Counted from the stretch's first letter, positions 15,244-25,044 are shown. The stretch is DNA of 64,000 bases from Sphingomonas faeni (GCF_024273235.1 NZ_JANBVH010000018.1:1-64000); one strand, 5' to 3'. Translations and numbers: made by a program. The notes: generated from the sequence alone by a model not told the origin.

Positions 15244-18200
15244 TCAATAGTCCTTCGTGTATTTGACGCTCGCGCTTTGCCCGCCGCTCGATCCCGCCGC
15301 CGACAACAGGCTCAAAGCCCTGGTCAGTGCGATCTCGAGCTGCGTCGAGGTGAAGCCCTTCGCGTCGGTCACGATCTCCACATAGATGTTCTTCGTGATG
15401 TACTTGCCCGCCGCGAGGCTGGTGCCGCGACCGCTCGCCTCGTCGGCGCCCAGCACGCGCAACCGGTCGAACCCGGTCGCCGAGCGCAGCTTGCCGAGCG
15501 GGTTGAGCCCACCGCCGCCCGACCCGCGCAGCGAGTTCAGCGCGGACGCCAGCTGGATCGCCTCGGTCGCCGACAGATTGGCCGGGCTGGACCCGAACAG
15601 CAGGCGGCTGAGCACCTCGTCCTGCGGCAGCGTCGGCGTCGAAGTGAACGCGATCTGCGGACGCTGGCCGGTACCCGTCACGTTGATCGTCACGGTGATG
15701 TCGCTGGTCGTGGTGGACGCCTCGATGTTGATGTCCGGATCGGTCAGCGCGCCGCCACGGAAACGGATCTGGCCCTTGGTGACTTCGAACCGCTTGCCCG
15801 AGAACGAATAGGTGCCGCGGACGATATCCAGACCGCCGGTGACGATCGGCGCGGCGGACGTGCCGCCGATCCGCATGTCCATCTCCCATTCGGACTCGAG
15901 GCCCATGCCCGATACGAACAGCTGGTTCGGCGCGCGGACGCGGAGGTCGAGCTTGAACGAGCCGGCATTCGGCACCTCCGACCGGTCGGTCGACACCGGC
16001 GTACGCACATCGCCCTTGCGCCGTACCCCGGTCAGTTCGGGGACTTCGGCCTGACCCTGGCGGATGATCTGATAGCGCGCCTCGGGGATCTGGAGATCGC
16101 CCTGGATCAGCCCGCCGTTGCGATCGTGCGTGAGGCGGACCGTGCCGGTCGTGGTCGCGCTTATCGCGTCGCTCTTCGCAAGCTGCGCATTGTTCAGCGT
16201 CGCGCGGATGTCGATCGGGAAGCCGCTGTCCGCCGCGAAGCCGATCCTGCCCTGCGCCTGCACGGTGCCGTCGCCGGCCTTCGCGTTGAGCTGGGTCAGT
16301 TGCAGGTCGGTGTTCGAGAACCGCCCGGCGATCCGCATCTGCGAAAGGCGCGTGCCATAGGTCTCGTTGTCGTAGGTGAGGTTGTCGGCGCGGACGACGC
16401 CGTTGAGCTGCGGTGCCTGTAGACGCCCGGAGAAGTCGGCGGCGACCGCGATCGGCCCCGAGAGCTGCTGGTTCGGGATCGCCGCAAAGCTGAACAGCAC
16501 CGCCGATGGGCCGTTATAGCGGATCCCGCCCGAGAGCGGTGCGGCCATCAGGCGCGTGCTCCACGACCCGGTGCCGGCCGGTAGCGGCCGCAGGTTCGCG
16601 ACCATGCGGCCGATGACGGAGGTGCCGCGACGGACCAGCGCGCGACCGGTCGCGCCGTCGCCGCCGAGTGTGCCGGCGAACACGATGTCGACGGGCTCGG
16701 AGACGGCGGCGAGGCCGGAACGCGTGAAGTTGGTGACAGTCACGCGGGCGTCCGCGGTCGGCAGCGCGGCCGAGTTCGCCTGCGAGAAATCGAGGCTGCC
16801 GGTCGCCTTGCCGCCGATGCCGAGGTTCGGGACCAATGCGGAGAGCGTCGAGAGATCGAGGCGATCGAGCCGGACCTGCGCGTTCGTGCTGCGGCCATAG
16901 CTGCCGGCGAGACGTGCCGAACCGCCGCCTGCGCCACCGAAGTCGATCCGGGTCGGCGACAGGCGGTATTCGCCCTTCACCGCCTGGATGCGCGCCGGGT
17001 TGACGGTGCGGAAGTCGATGCCGTTGGCCTGGCCTTGGGCTGCGACGAGGTAGTTGTTCGGGCTGAGCTTGGCGTTGACCGCAAGCCGGAAGGGAACGCC
17101 GTTCGAGCCCGTCAGCACCGCTTGCGCAGTGCCGTTGCCGCCGACGTAATTCACCTTCGCACGTGCTGCGGACAGGACGATCGCGCCGTAGCGCATGTCG
17201 GCGATCTGCGCATCGGCGACGATCTGCGGCGTCGGCGTCATGACCGCGGTGGCGTTGACGATCGCGCGGCCGATGGTGAAGTCGACCATGCCCGGGATCT
17301 TGGCACCGTTGGCGCGCGCGGCGACGTCGGCGCGCTGGTAGCCGCCCTGGTTGGCAAGGCGGACATTGCCCGTCAGGCCCTGCCCGGCGAACTGGAGCGC
17401 ACCCGCGAACGGACCCGCCGCAGTCTGCACGATCCTGCCGCGACCGGTGATTCCGGCGAATACAACGCGGCGCACGTCGACCGCGAGCTGCGTGCCCGGC
17501 GTGACCAGCACGTCGGCGGTGAACGGGCCGTAATTGGTGCCGCCGCTCGCGGTGACGGCATACGCGCCACCGCGGCCGACGATCCGCGCGTTCAGGTTGA
17601 CGAGGCCGACGCCGACGCCCGGACGTGGTGCACGCAGGACGACGACCGGTGCCGTCGCGCTACCTGTTACGCGGGCGGACAGCGGGCCGTAGACGGTGGA
17701 ATAGGCATCCGCATTGACCAGCACGGCGCCGGTCGCCGGATCGAACCGGCCCTCGCCGCGCGTCACACGGAATTGTGGCGCGTTCATCCGGAGATTGCGG
17801 AAGGTGACGATGCCTTCAGGGCTATAGCCGATGTCCGAGCGGACGATCGCGTTGCCGCCGAGGAAGCTGCGTGCGCCTTCGTTGAAGATCTGCGCGGTCT
17901 GCGCGACGACACGGCCGGTGATGCCGAAGCCGCCATTGGGCCCCGGCACCAGCTTGGCGTCGGTCGTCAGGTTGACGATGCCGATGCCGTCGACGCGGTA
18001 GTTGTTGACCCGGCCCTTCAGCGCCCCGGTGTAGCGCCCGGTCGACATGTTCGCGACGACCACCGCGGTCGCGTCGATCTTGTCCGAGCGGATCTTGAGA
18101 TTGTCGGAGAGGACGTTGACGCCGGAGATCGCGAAATCGCCGTCGATCGCAACGTTCGTGGCGAGCCCGCCGACCGCGGCATTGAGCCCCGTCACGCGGC

Positions 18201-19512
18201 GCGCACCTGCCTTCACCGGCACCAGGATGCGGTCCGAGTTCACGCGTGCGAGCCCTTCGGCGTAGAGGTTCTCCACCCCCATGTCGCCGAATGCGATCGT
18301 CGCCGCGCGGACCTTGTAATCGACCGTCGGCGTCGCGAACGCACCGTCGAGAACGACACGCGCCGTGACGTCGCGACCGCGCAGGTTCGGCAGGATCGCG
18401 CCCGGCGTCAGCAGCTTCGCGTTGACCGCGAAATTGCCGAAGCGGCTGTTGGCGAGATCGATCAGGCCGCCGGCGTCGACCGCGAGCGCGTCCGACTTCA
18501 GCGTCATCCGCGTGTCGGCCTTGCGGTCGTTCAGCGTCGTGTCGATCGCGACGTCGAGCTGTGGCGCAGTCAGCCGCTCCACCGGCCCTTCGAGATACAG
18601 GCCGGGACGCGTCGAGCCGCGCAATTCGATGTGGCCGTTCTTGGCGGTCAGACCAAGGTTCGCCAGCTGCCCGCCGCCGAGCGTAGCAACCGCGCGACCC
18701 TGCCACGCGGCCCAGCTACCGCGCCCATCGACGCTTGCCGTCAACGGCGCCTTGAACGACCCCATCGTCGAGACGACGCCACCGACGGGGGCGGTCAGCT
18801 TCACATTGACGTCGAGCTTGTTCTGCTCGGGCACCGCATCGAGTTTCAGCACGAGGCGGTCGCCGCCGGCGATACCGCGGCCGGTCAGTGCGGTCGCGTT
18901 AGTGGTCAGCTGCGCACGTTTGTCGGCGATGTGGACCGCGCCGTCGATCTTCACGATATGCGTCTGGCCGGTCACCGGCTTGGCGATGACGAAACGGTCG
19001 ATCGCCAGCCGGTTCACGTCGATATCGAGATCCGGCAGCAGTGGCGCATTCGGATCGCTCGGCGTCGCGTTCAGCACCGGGCGGCGCTGCAACGTGACGA
19101 GCGGCGTGGTCAGAGAGCGCACGTCGACATGGTTGTTGGCGAACGCGAACGGACGCCAGTCGACGGCGAGCTTCGGGCTGGTCAGGAACACCCCCTTGGG
19201 ATCGGACACGCGCACGTCGCTGAGTGTCATCGCGCCGTAGATCGACCCGTCGATCCGGCCGACCTTGATGTTCAGCCCCGATGCGGTGGTGTAGCCGCCG
19301 ATCTGGTCCGCGACGAGGCGACGGCCGGGATCGGTGTTGATCCCGAACAGCACGATCAGCACGAGCGCGACGAGGCTCACGACCAGGATCGCCAGCCATT
19401 TCAGGATGCGCTGCCACAGCGGGCGCCGCTCGACGATCACAGTTTCGGACTGCTCGAACGGGTCCCGCTCAGCAGGGCCCCGTTCACCAGCGGGAGTGCC
19501 GTTTTCGGCCAT
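15244..19512 (-). CDS. tamB: Translocation and assembly module subunit TamB
   Basis: A 1422-aa AsmA-like protein. One membrane anchor lies near residues 35-56 ('LAILVVSLVALVLIVLFGIN'). A very long beta-rich periplasmic body follows, ending in the conserved DUF490/TamB C-terminal domain (about 1050-1422, including 'DPDINIEAS' and the final 'VKYTKDY'). With TamA it links inner and outer membrane and is thought to aid autotransporter insertion or lipid transport. Its ATG overlaps the TamA stop by one base (TGATG). The large antisense open frames over this gene are shadows. Confidence 0.93.
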   Translation of the reverse strand: MAENGTPAGERGPAERDPFEQSETVIVERRPLWQRILKWLAILVVSLVALVLIVLFGINTDPGRRLVADQIGGYTTASGLNIKVGRIDGSIYGAMTLSDVRVSDPKGVFLTSPKLAVDWRPFAFANNHVDVRSLTTPLVTLQRRPVLNATPSDPNAPLLPDLDIDVNRLAIDRFVIAKPVTGQTHIVKIDGAVHIADKRAQLTTNATALTGRGIAGGDRLVLKLDAVPEQNKLDVNVKLTAPVGGVVSTMGSFKAPLTASVDGRGSWAAWQGRAVATLGGGQLANLGLTAKNGHIELRGSTRPGLYLEGPVERLTAPQLDVAIDTTLNDRKADTRMTLKSDALAVDAGGLIDLANSRFGNFAVNAKLLTPGAILPNLRGRDVTARVVLDGAFATPTVDYKVRAATIAFGDMGVENLYAEGLARVNSDRILVPVKAGARRVTGLNAAVGGLATNVAIDGDFAISGVNVLSDNLKIRSDKIDATAVVVANMSTGRYTGALKGRVNNYRVDGIGIVNLTTDAKLVPGPNGGFGITGRVVAQTAQIFNEGARSFLGGNAIVRSDIGYSPEGIVTFRNLRMNAPQFRVTRGEGRFDPATGAVLVNADAYSTVYGPLSARVTGSATAPVVVLRAPRPGVGVGLVNLNARIVGRGGAYAVTASGGTNYGPFTADVLVTPGTQLAVDVRRVVFAGITGRGRIVQTAAGPFAGALQFAGQGLTGNVRLANQGGYQRADVAARANGAKIPGMVDFTIGRAIVNATAVMTPTPQIVADAQIADMRYGAIVLSAARAKVNYVGGNGTAQAVLTGSNGVPFRLAVNAKLSPNNYLVAAQGQANGIDFRTVNPARIQAVKGEYRLSPTRIDFGGAGGGSARLAGSYGRSTNAQVRLDRLDLSTLSALVPNLGIGGKATGSLDFSQANSAALPTADARVTVTNFTRSGLAAVSEPVDIVFAGTLGGDGATGRALVRRGTSVIGRMVANLRPLPAGTGSWSTRLMAAPLSGGIRYNGPSAVLFSFAAIPNQQLSGPIAVAADFSGRLQAPQLNGVVRADNLTYDNETYGTRLSQMRIAGRFSNTDLQLTQLNAKAGDGTVQAQGRIGFAADSGFPIDIRATLNNAQLAKSDAISATTTGTVRLTHDRNGGLIQGDLQIPEARYQIIRQGQAEVPELTGVRRKGDVRTPVSTDRSEVPNAGSFKLDLRVRAPNQLFVSGMGLESEWEMDMRIGGTSAAPIVTGGLDIVRGTYSFSGKRFEVTKGQIRFRGGALTDPDINIEASTTTSDITVTINVTGTGQRPQIAFTSTPTLPQDEVLSRLLFGSSPANLSATEAIQLASALNSLRGSGGGGLNPLGKLRSATGFDRLRVLGADEASGRGTSLAAGKYITKNIYVEIVTDAKGFTSTQLEIALTRALSLLSAAGSSGGQSASVKYTKDY

Positions 19513-21701
19513 CAGAATGCCTGCCCGATCGAGATGTAGAGGGCGATCTTGCCGTCGCCCTCTCGTGGGTTCAGCGGAGTCGCGACGTCGATGCGCATCG
19601 GGCCGAAGCTGGTATAGAAACGCCCGCCAATGCCCGCGCCGTAGCGCAGCGACGACATGTCCGGCGTGCTGCTCTCGTAGCTGTTGCCGGCATCGATGAA
19701 CGGCACGATGCCGAAATCGCCGAACCGGTAGCGGGCTTCGAGCGCGAATTCGTTGAGCGAGCGCCCGCCCACCGGGTTTCCGTTGGGGTCGAACGGCCCG
19801 AGCCGCTGATAGCCATAGCCGCGCACCGATCCGCCGCCGCCGCCATAATAGCGCCGCGATGGCGCGAGGTCGTCGCGGTCGACGCCCTGGATCGAGCCGG
19901 CCTTGGCGCGTCCGGCGATCACGATGCTGCTGGAGACGGGGTAGTAGAACGTCCCCTCGATCATCGTCCGGATGTACGGCTTCACCGACCCCTGCACCGA
20001 TGTTTCGGGGCTGAGGTTCAGCGTCAGGCGATAGCCCTTGGTCGGGTTGAGCAGATTGTCCGAGCGATCGAACCGCACCTGCCCCGGCAGCGCGACGATG
20101 CCGTAGGTGCGGCGGACGTCCTTGCCTTGCGTGAAGTCGTAGACGCTTTCGTTCGTGCCGACGAGTTCGCCGCCGTAATAATAGGTCAGTGGCTTCTGCC
20201 AGATCGGCGTCGAATCATAGCTCCAGCGGACGCCGACGCTGGTCGTGAACGCGTCATAGGCGTCGTAATTCGAATGGTTCGCGCCGGCGGTCAGGCTGAA
20301 CGTCTTGTCGCGCTTGCCGGCGTTGGCGCGGCGGAACGTGCCCGACACGCCCTGCTCCTGCGTGCCCGCGATCACCGAGGCGATCAGCGCGCCCTCGTAC
20401 GGGAACAGGTTGCGGTGCTGCCAAGTGCCTTCCGCGCGGAAGCCCTGCCCGGTCGAGAAACCGACATTGCCGCCGAGCGAGCGCGGCTTGCCTGCGCTCT
20501 GGCGAACCAGCAGGTCGACCTGTTCGGTGCCGTCGGGAGCGATCGTGCCGGTGCGGACCGGCTCCACCGACACGGTCGAGAACTGCGACGTCGCGACCAG
20601 CGCATCGCGCAGGTCGTCGGTCATCCGGTTGTCGTAGAGCTCGCCCGCCTTGAACCGCGGAAACAGGCTCAGATGCTCGAGATTGAAGACCGGATCGCCT
20701 TCGGTACGCAACTGTCCGAACGAAGAGCGCGGGCCGGTATCGACCGGCAGCGTGTACGCGCCGGTCGGGGTCTGGTCGTCGAGCAGGATGTCGCGCTCGC
20801 CGACCTTGACGAACGGATAGCCGCGTTGAGGCAGCGTCAGGCTGACATTCGCCTCCGCGCCCTGGATACGCGCCGCCTCGATCGGATCGCCGACCTTCAG
20901 CGGCAATTGTGTCCGTACCAGATCCGGGGGCGTGGTCGGATCCGCCTTCACGGTGATCGACGACAGCGAGTAGAGCCGGCCGGGTTGCGCGCTGACCGTC
21001 GCCTTCAGCCGCGCAGGCTTGGTCGTGTCGGCGTCCGGGATCGTCTCGATCGTCGAGATCGCGGTGGCGTCGTAATAGCCGAGCGACTTCAACAGTCGCA
21101 CCGCCAGCGCCTCGTCCTCGCGCGCACGGGCTGCGACCTGCGTGGCGTTCGCCGCCTTGCCCTTGCCCTCGGCAAGCGCCGACAGCGCCTTGTATTCGCC
21201 CTCGAGCCCGTCGCCGGCCTTGTCGAGACCCTTGGTCGCGGTCTCGTAGCGGATCTCCGGCGCGTCCTTGTCCTTGATATCCGCGGCGGTCTGGAGCGGG
21301 GTCGTGTCGAAGCTCGACAGCGGGGTCAGCGGTTGGGCCAGTTGCGGATCGCTCGGCCCGGTCGGTGGCAGCACGTCGCCGGCGAGCGTGGTTGCGGGCG
21401 ACGTCGCGGTGGCGGGCGTCTGGCTCGACGGGGCGGGCAGCGGCGCCATCGCCTCCAACGGCGCATTCAGGTCACCGCTCAAAGGCGGCAGCGCGCTGTC
21501 GAACTCGGAATCGGGAACGATCGGCGCGTCAGCGCGCGGATCGGTGGACTGCGGCTGATCGCTCGGCTTGGGCGCGTCGGGACCTTTGGCCGGGGCAGTG
21601 CCCGGCTTGGCAAGCTGTGCGGAACCGATACCCGCGAACCCCGTTGTCGACGCTACCAACGCCAGAGCGAGCCAATGATGCCGGCTGTTCGAAGCTGTCA
21701 C
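19512..21701 (-). CDS. tamA: Outer-membrane assembly protein TamA (BamA family)
   Basis: A 729-aa protein. I start it at GTG 21701, preceded by AAAGGGG. This gives a clean signal peptide ending near 'GIGSAQ'; the frame extends to 21818 with no improvement. A Pro/Ala-rich linker follows, then POTRA-like domains (about residues 150-390) and a C-terminal Omp85 barrel with 'GGGGSVRGYGYQRLGP' (the conserved RGY loop). It ends in an aromatic residue as barrel proteins do. It is the first gene of the tamA-tamB pair. Confidence 0.9.
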   Translation of the reverse strand: MTASNSRHHWLALALVASTTGFAGIGSAQLAKPGTAPAKGPDAPKPSDQPQSTDPRADAPIVPDSEFDSALPPLSGDLNAPLEAMAPLPAPSSQTPATATSPATTLAGDVLPPTGPSDPQLAQPLTPLSSFDTTPLQTAADIKDKDAPEIRYETATKGLDKAGDGLEGEYKALSALAEGKGKAANATQVAARAREDEALAVRLLKSLGYYDATAISTIETIPDADTTKPARLKATVSAQPGRLYSLSSITVKADPTTPPDLVRTQLPLKVGDPIEAARIQGAEANVSLTLPQRGYPFVKVGERDILLDDQTPTGAYTLPVDTGPRSSFGQLRTEGDPVFNLEHLSLFPRFKAGELYDNRMTDDLRDALVATSQFSTVSVEPVRTGTIAPDGTEQVDLLVRQSAGKPRSLGGNVGFSTGQGFRAEGTWQHRNLFPYEGALIASVIAGTQEQGVSGTFRRANAGKRDKTFSLTAGANHSNYDAYDAFTTSVGVRWSYDSTPIWQKPLTYYYGGELVGTNESVYDFTQGKDVRRTYGIVALPGQVRFDRSDNLLNPTKGYRLTLNLSPETSVQGSVKPYIRTMIEGTFYYPVSSSIVIAGRAKAGSIQGVDRDDLAPSRRYYGGGGGSVRGYGYQRLGPFDPNGNPVGGRSLNEFALEARYRFGDFGIVPFIDAGNSYESSTPDMSSLRYGAGIGGRFYTSFGPMRIDVATPLNPREGDGKIALYISIGQAF

Positions 21702-21795
21702 ACGATCCCCTTTACGGACGGCAATCGTGTACGATTCACCCCCATCTTCGTCCCCGTAACGCACGGAGGACGGCTTGGTTTCACCAGAATTCAGA

Positions 21796-22230
21796 TCAGA
21801 CACAGCCGATAAGGCCACCGACCGGCATGACGACGGTGTCGTGCCCGGGGCGGTCGATCCGTAGCGTCGCGGACGTCACGGTCGCCCCCGCGGAGATATC
21901 GGCGCGGACGGCGACCGCCATGTCGAGCGTCGCGGTGACGTCGCCGCCGCGATACACGGTGACGCCGCCGAAGCCGAAACCGATCGCGGGCGACTGGGTC
22001 GCCATTGCATAGTCGGTCGTCTTGCCGTCGACCGTCAGGCGGATCTGCGCGGGGTCGGCGGTTGCCATCGCGACGAGTTGCCGGGCGGCATCCATGCTCC
22101 ACAGATACGCGGCGCATCCCTTGGCGGGGAGCTTCTGCTTGCCGATCGCGCCGAGGGGGCCGGGACCTGTATTGGTCGCAGCAGAAGGAGCCGCGGCTTG
22201 CAGCGCGAGCATAAGAGCGAGCGATATCAT
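21796..22230 (-). CDS. Hypothetical secreted protein
   Basis: A 144-aa protein with an N-terminal signal peptide (about residues 1-18, 'MISLALMLALQAAAPSA'). A short beta-rich domain follows, with 'KGCAAYLWSMDAARQLVAM' and 'GGVTVYRGGDVTATLDMAV'. I recognise no family. Its ATG overlaps the stop of the prepilin peptidase gene (ATGA), so the two are co-translated, which hints at a link to secretion or to the cell envelope. Confidence 0.65.
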   Translation of the reverse strand: MISLALMLALQAAAPSAATNTGPGPLGAIGKQKLPAKGCAAYLWSMDAARQLVAMATADPAQIRLTVDGKTTDYAMATQSPAIGFGFGGVTVYRGGDVTATLDMAVAVRADISAGATVTSATLRIDRPGHDTVVMPVGGLIGCV

Positions 22231-22982
22231 GGCGTCAGGCCTATCATGAACAGCCACGCGGGATAACCCGCGATCGCCAGCAACGCGCCGAACGGAAGCG
22301 CGGTGTCCGCCGCCATGCTGCGTCCCTTGAGGTGCGCGGCAAGGACGACGCCGAGTCCGATCATGCTCGCGATCAGCAGGACGGCGGGCAACATCTGCCA
22401 TCCGAGCCACAGCCCGATCGCGCCGAACAGCTTCGGATCGCCGCCGCCCATCCCGTCGCGGCCGCGGATGCGTCGATAGCCGAATGCGACCAGCCACAGC
22501 GTGCCGAACCCCGCGATGCCGCCGATCAATCGCTCCGACATCGGCGGATCGATGCCGAGCGCCCCGCTCGCCAATCCGGTGGCGGCAAGCAGAAGGGTCA
22601 GTCGATCGGGCAGCCAGAATGCAACGAGATCGAGGCTGGCGAGCGCGAGGAGCAGCCAGCCGAAGACCGCGCCCGCAAGTCCGACCGGCCCCGGCACGAC
22701 GAGCCCCGCCGCGACGCCGATCGCGAGACCAGCCAGCTCGATCCGCCAGTGGACGGGGCTGATCGGTGAGCGGCACGAACGGCAGCGTCCCCGCAGGATG
22801 AGAGCGCTGAGCAGTGGCACGAGGTCGGTCGCGCGGAGCGTTCTTCCGCAGGCATCGCAGGCCGACCGCCCCTGCATCACCGACCGCCCGTCGGGCCAGC
22901 GCGTCACCAGCGCCGCGACGAAGCTGCCGACGATCGCGCCGAGCACGCCCAGCGACACCGCCCAGAATGCCGCCTCAGACAC
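22227..22982 (-). CDS. Type IV prepilin peptidase (A24 family)
   Basis: A 251-aa multi-pass membrane protease of the PilD/GspO type. It has the N-terminal zinc-binding pairs ('CDACGRT' and 'CRSCRSP'), and catalytic aspartates in 'ALASLDLVAFWLPD' and in the GxGDxK-like box 'GMGGGDPKLFGAIG'. It cleaves the leader of type IV pilins or pseudopilins and methylates the new N-terminus. No pilus genes are in the window. It overlaps the upstream small membrane gene by eight bases and the downstream secreted protein by four. Confidence 0.9.
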   Translation of the reverse strand: MSEAAFWAVSLGVLGAIVGSFVAALVTRWPDGRSVMQGRSACDACGRTLRATDLVPLLSALILRGRCRSCRSPISPVHWRIELAGLAIGVAAGLVVPGPVGLAGAVFGWLLLALASLDLVAFWLPDRLTLLLAATGLASGALGIDPPMSERLIGGIAGFGTLWLVAFGYRRIRGRDGMGGGDPKLFGAIGLWLGWQMLPAVLLIASMIGLGVVLAAHLKGRSMAADTALPFGALLAIAGYPAWLFMIGLTP

Positions 22983-23226
22983 CCGTTTTCCGCACCAGGT
23001 AGCGATACACGCCGAGGAGATTGATCCCGAACAACACGATGTTCTGCGTGCCCAGCGCCCAGTCCCCGGTCAAGGCCGCACCGCTCAGCCACGCGATCGA
23101 CGAGCCGACGAACAGCACGAATCCCCACCCCGTCACGCGCCGCCCGAAATCGAGCGAGACCATGAAGGCGGCGATCACCCCCGACGCGGCGGCACACCAT
23201 TTGAGCGTCGTGACGAGGGTTTCCAT
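22975..23226 (-). CDS. Small membrane protein
   Basis: An 83-aa protein with three hydrophobic stretches and a tail 'NLLGVYRYLVRKTGV'. It is a small inner-membrane protein of unknown function, seen in sphingomonads by my recollection. ATG 23226 is taken; upstream extension to 23343 runs antisense to the thiolase gene's leader. It overlaps the prepilin peptidase by eight bases, suggesting translational coupling. Confidence 0.65.
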   Translation of the reverse strand: METLVTTLKWCAAASGVIAAFMVSLDFGRRVTGWGFVLFVGSSIAWLSGAALTGDWALGTQNIVLFGINLLGVYRYLVRKTGV

Positions 23227-23314
23227 GCCGACGGGTCTAGGCGCGTCCCGTCGTGCTTTGTATTGCCGCACATCAACCCCAGATACGGGGCAGAAAAACA
23301 CATGGAGAGCTGAA

Positions 23315-24508
23315 GTGGCCGCCGATCGAGATCCCATCGTCATCCTGTCCTACGCACGTACGCCGATGGGATCGTTCCAGGGCGCATTGTCGGGCGCGAC
23401 CGCGACGCAGCTTGGCGCCGATGCGGTGCGCGGCGCGGTGGAACGGTCGGGCGTGTCGGCTGCCGAGATCGAGCGGATCTACATGGGCTGCGTGCTCCCC
23501 GCCGGGCTCGGCCAGGCGCCGGCGCGACAGGCGGCGATCAATGCCGGGCTCGGCGATCACGTCGAGGCGACGACCGTCAACAAGATGTGCGGATCGGGGA
23601 TGCAGGCGGCGATCCTCGCGGCGGATGCGCTCGCGGCCGGCTCGGTCGACCTGCTTGTCGCGGGCGGCATGGAGAGCATGACGAACGCGCCGTATCTCTC
23701 GAAAAGCCACCGGAGCGGCGCGCGGATCGGCCATGACCGGATGTACGACCACATGTATCTCGACGGGCTCGAGGATGCGTACGAACCCGGCAAGCTGATG
23801 GGCAATTTCGCCGAGGACACCGCGCACGACTATCAGTTCACGCGCGCGCAGATGGACGATTACGCGATCGAGTCGCTCCACCGTGCGCAGGCTGCGCAGA
23901 AGTCCGGCGCGTTCGACCGCGAGATCGTCTCCGTCGATATTGCAGGCCGCAAGGGTACGACCACGGTGTCGCTCGACGAACAGCCGGCCAAGGGTGACGT
24001 CGCCAAGATTCCGACGCTGAAGCCCGCCTTCTCGAAGGACGGCACGATCACCGCCGCCAACGCCTCGTCGATTTCCGACGGTGCCGCCGCGCTGGTGATG
24101 ACGCGCGCGAGCGTCGCCGAACGGCTCGGGATCACGCCGATCGCGCGGGTCGTCGCGCATGCCGCACATGCCCACGCGCCCTCGCTGTTCACGACCGCGC
24201 CGGTTTTCGCCATGCGCAAGGCGATGGAGAAGGCCGGCTGGTCGGCGTCGGACATCGACCTGTTCGAGGTGAACGAAGCCTTCGCCGTCGTCGCGATGAT
24301 CGCAATGCGCGACCTCGGGCTGCCGCATGACAAGGTGAACATTCACGGCGGCGCCTGCGCGCTCGGCCATCCGATCGGCGCGAGTGGTGCTCGCATCCTT
24401 GCGACCCTGCTATCGGCGCTGGAGACCACCGGCCAGAAGCGCGGCCTCGCCTCGCTCTGCATCGGTGGCGGCGAAGCGACCGCGATGGCGGTGGAATTGA
24501 TGAACTGA
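23315..24508 (+). CDS. Acetyl-CoA C-acetyltransferase (thiolase)
   Basis: A 397-aa thiolase of the PhaA/AtoB type. The acylated nucleophile Cys92 is in 'NKMCGSGMQA', the His in 'ALGHPIGASGAR' and the second Cys in 'SLCIGGGEA'. It condenses or cleaves acetoacetyl-CoA for short-chain fatty acid, polyhydroxybutyrate or amino-acid pathways. I start at GTG 23315 after GGAGA; the open frame from 23021 runs over the previous gene. It stands alone, and a repeat arm follows six bases after its stop. Confidence 0.92.
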   Translation: MAADRDPIVILSYARTPMGSFQGALSGATATQLGADAVRGAVERSGVSAAEIERIYMGCVLPAGLGQAPARQAAINAGLGDHVEATTVNKMCGSGMQAAILAADALAAGSVDLLVAGGMESMTNAPYLSKSHRSGARIGHDRMYDHMYLDGLEDAYEPGKLMGNFAEDTAHDYQFTRAQMDDYAIESLHRAQAAQKSGAFDREIVSVDIAGRKGTTTVSLDEQPAKGDVAKIPTLKPAFSKDGTITAANASSISDGAAALVMTRASVAERLGITPIARVVAHAAHAHAPSLFTTAPVFAMRKAMEKAGWSASDIDLFEVNEAFAVVAMIAMRDLGLPHDKVNIHGGACALGHPIGASGARILATLLSALETTGQKRGLASLCIGGGEATAMAVELMN

Positions 24509-24514
24509 CCTTCT

Positions 24515-24963
24515 TCCCCCTCCCTGAAAGGGAGGGGTCGGGGGTGGGTTGCTCTCCGCGAGTCCCGAGCGCAGTCTGGAGAGATGCCGCGTGTTCCTCC
24601 CGAGATGACACGGCGTGCCCGCGAGCTACGCAATCATCCGACCGATGCGGAGATCGCGATCTGGCACAAGGTCGCGTATTTCCGCCCTCGGTTCACGCGG
24701 CAGTTGGTAATCGAACGGTACATCGTCGATTTGGCGTGCCGGGAGGTGCGGCTGGCGGTGGAGTTCGATGGGAGCCAGCATATCGGGTCTGCTCGGGACA
24801 AGGAGCGGACGGGGCGGTTGGAAGCGCTCGGCTGGACGGTGATCCGGTTCTGGAATTCCGATGTCGCTCGAAACCCTGACGGCGTGGCGGAAGCCATCTT
24901 GGCAAGCGTCGTCGACCTCCAGCGGCCGACCCACCCCCAACCCCTCCCTTTCAGGGAGGGGAG
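24515..24963 (+). mobile_element. DUF559 gene framed by inverted repeat arms
   Basis: A 35-bp arm (24515-24549) and its inverted counterpart (24929-24963) bracket the DUF559 endonuclease gene exactly. The same arms occur as short composite repeats elsewhere in the window (36153, 43640, 51673, 61147), but with a spacer of about 40 bp in place of the gene. The arrangement resembles a full-length mobile repeat and its short non-autonomous copies, much as REP sequences flank RAYT transposase genes. The mobility is inferred. Confidence 0.5.
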
Positions 24964-24967
24964 CTAG
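24584..24967 (+). CDS. DUF559 domain endonuclease-like protein
   Basis: A 127-aa protein of the DUF559 (Vsr-like, PD-(D/E)xK-type) family. The core reads 'RHP..AE..LW' style at its start ('NHPTDAEIAIWHKV'), then 'RQLVIERYIVDLACREVRLAVE' split over the active site, ending 'GWTVIRFWNSDV'. The Asp in 'IVDLAC', the Glu in 'AVEFDG' and the Gln in 'GSQH' are the likely catalytic cluster. Its last codons (from about residue 114) run into the right repeat arm. Start ATG 24584 or the later ATG 24605; no strong ribosome site is seen. Confidence 0.75.
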   Translation: MPRVPPEMTRRARELRNHPTDAEIAIWHKVAYFRPRFTRQLVIERYIVDLACREVRLAVEFDGSQHIGSARDKERTGRLEALGWTVIRFWNSDVARNPDGVAEAILASVVDLQRPTHPQPLPFREGS

Positions 24968-25044
24968 AAGGGAAAGCTAGAAGATCAGGGGAAGGGAGCT
25001 AGAAGGGGGAGCTGGAAGGGTAGTCGGCTACCGCCCCCCTCTTC

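Noticed and set aside
17035..19539. An 834-codon open frame on the plus strand
   Set aside because: It lies wholly antisense to tamB. High GC content makes long antisense frames common, and its translation is Arg/Asp-rich with no domain.
20127..21812. A 561-codon open frame on the plus strand
   Set aside because: Antisense shadow of tamA, Arg-rich and without family features.
24968..25044. Short GGGAGCTAGAAGGG-like units after the DUF559 element
   Set aside because: They look repetitive but are only about three degenerate units and contain no frame. Considered part of the decayed repeat region and not an independent element.
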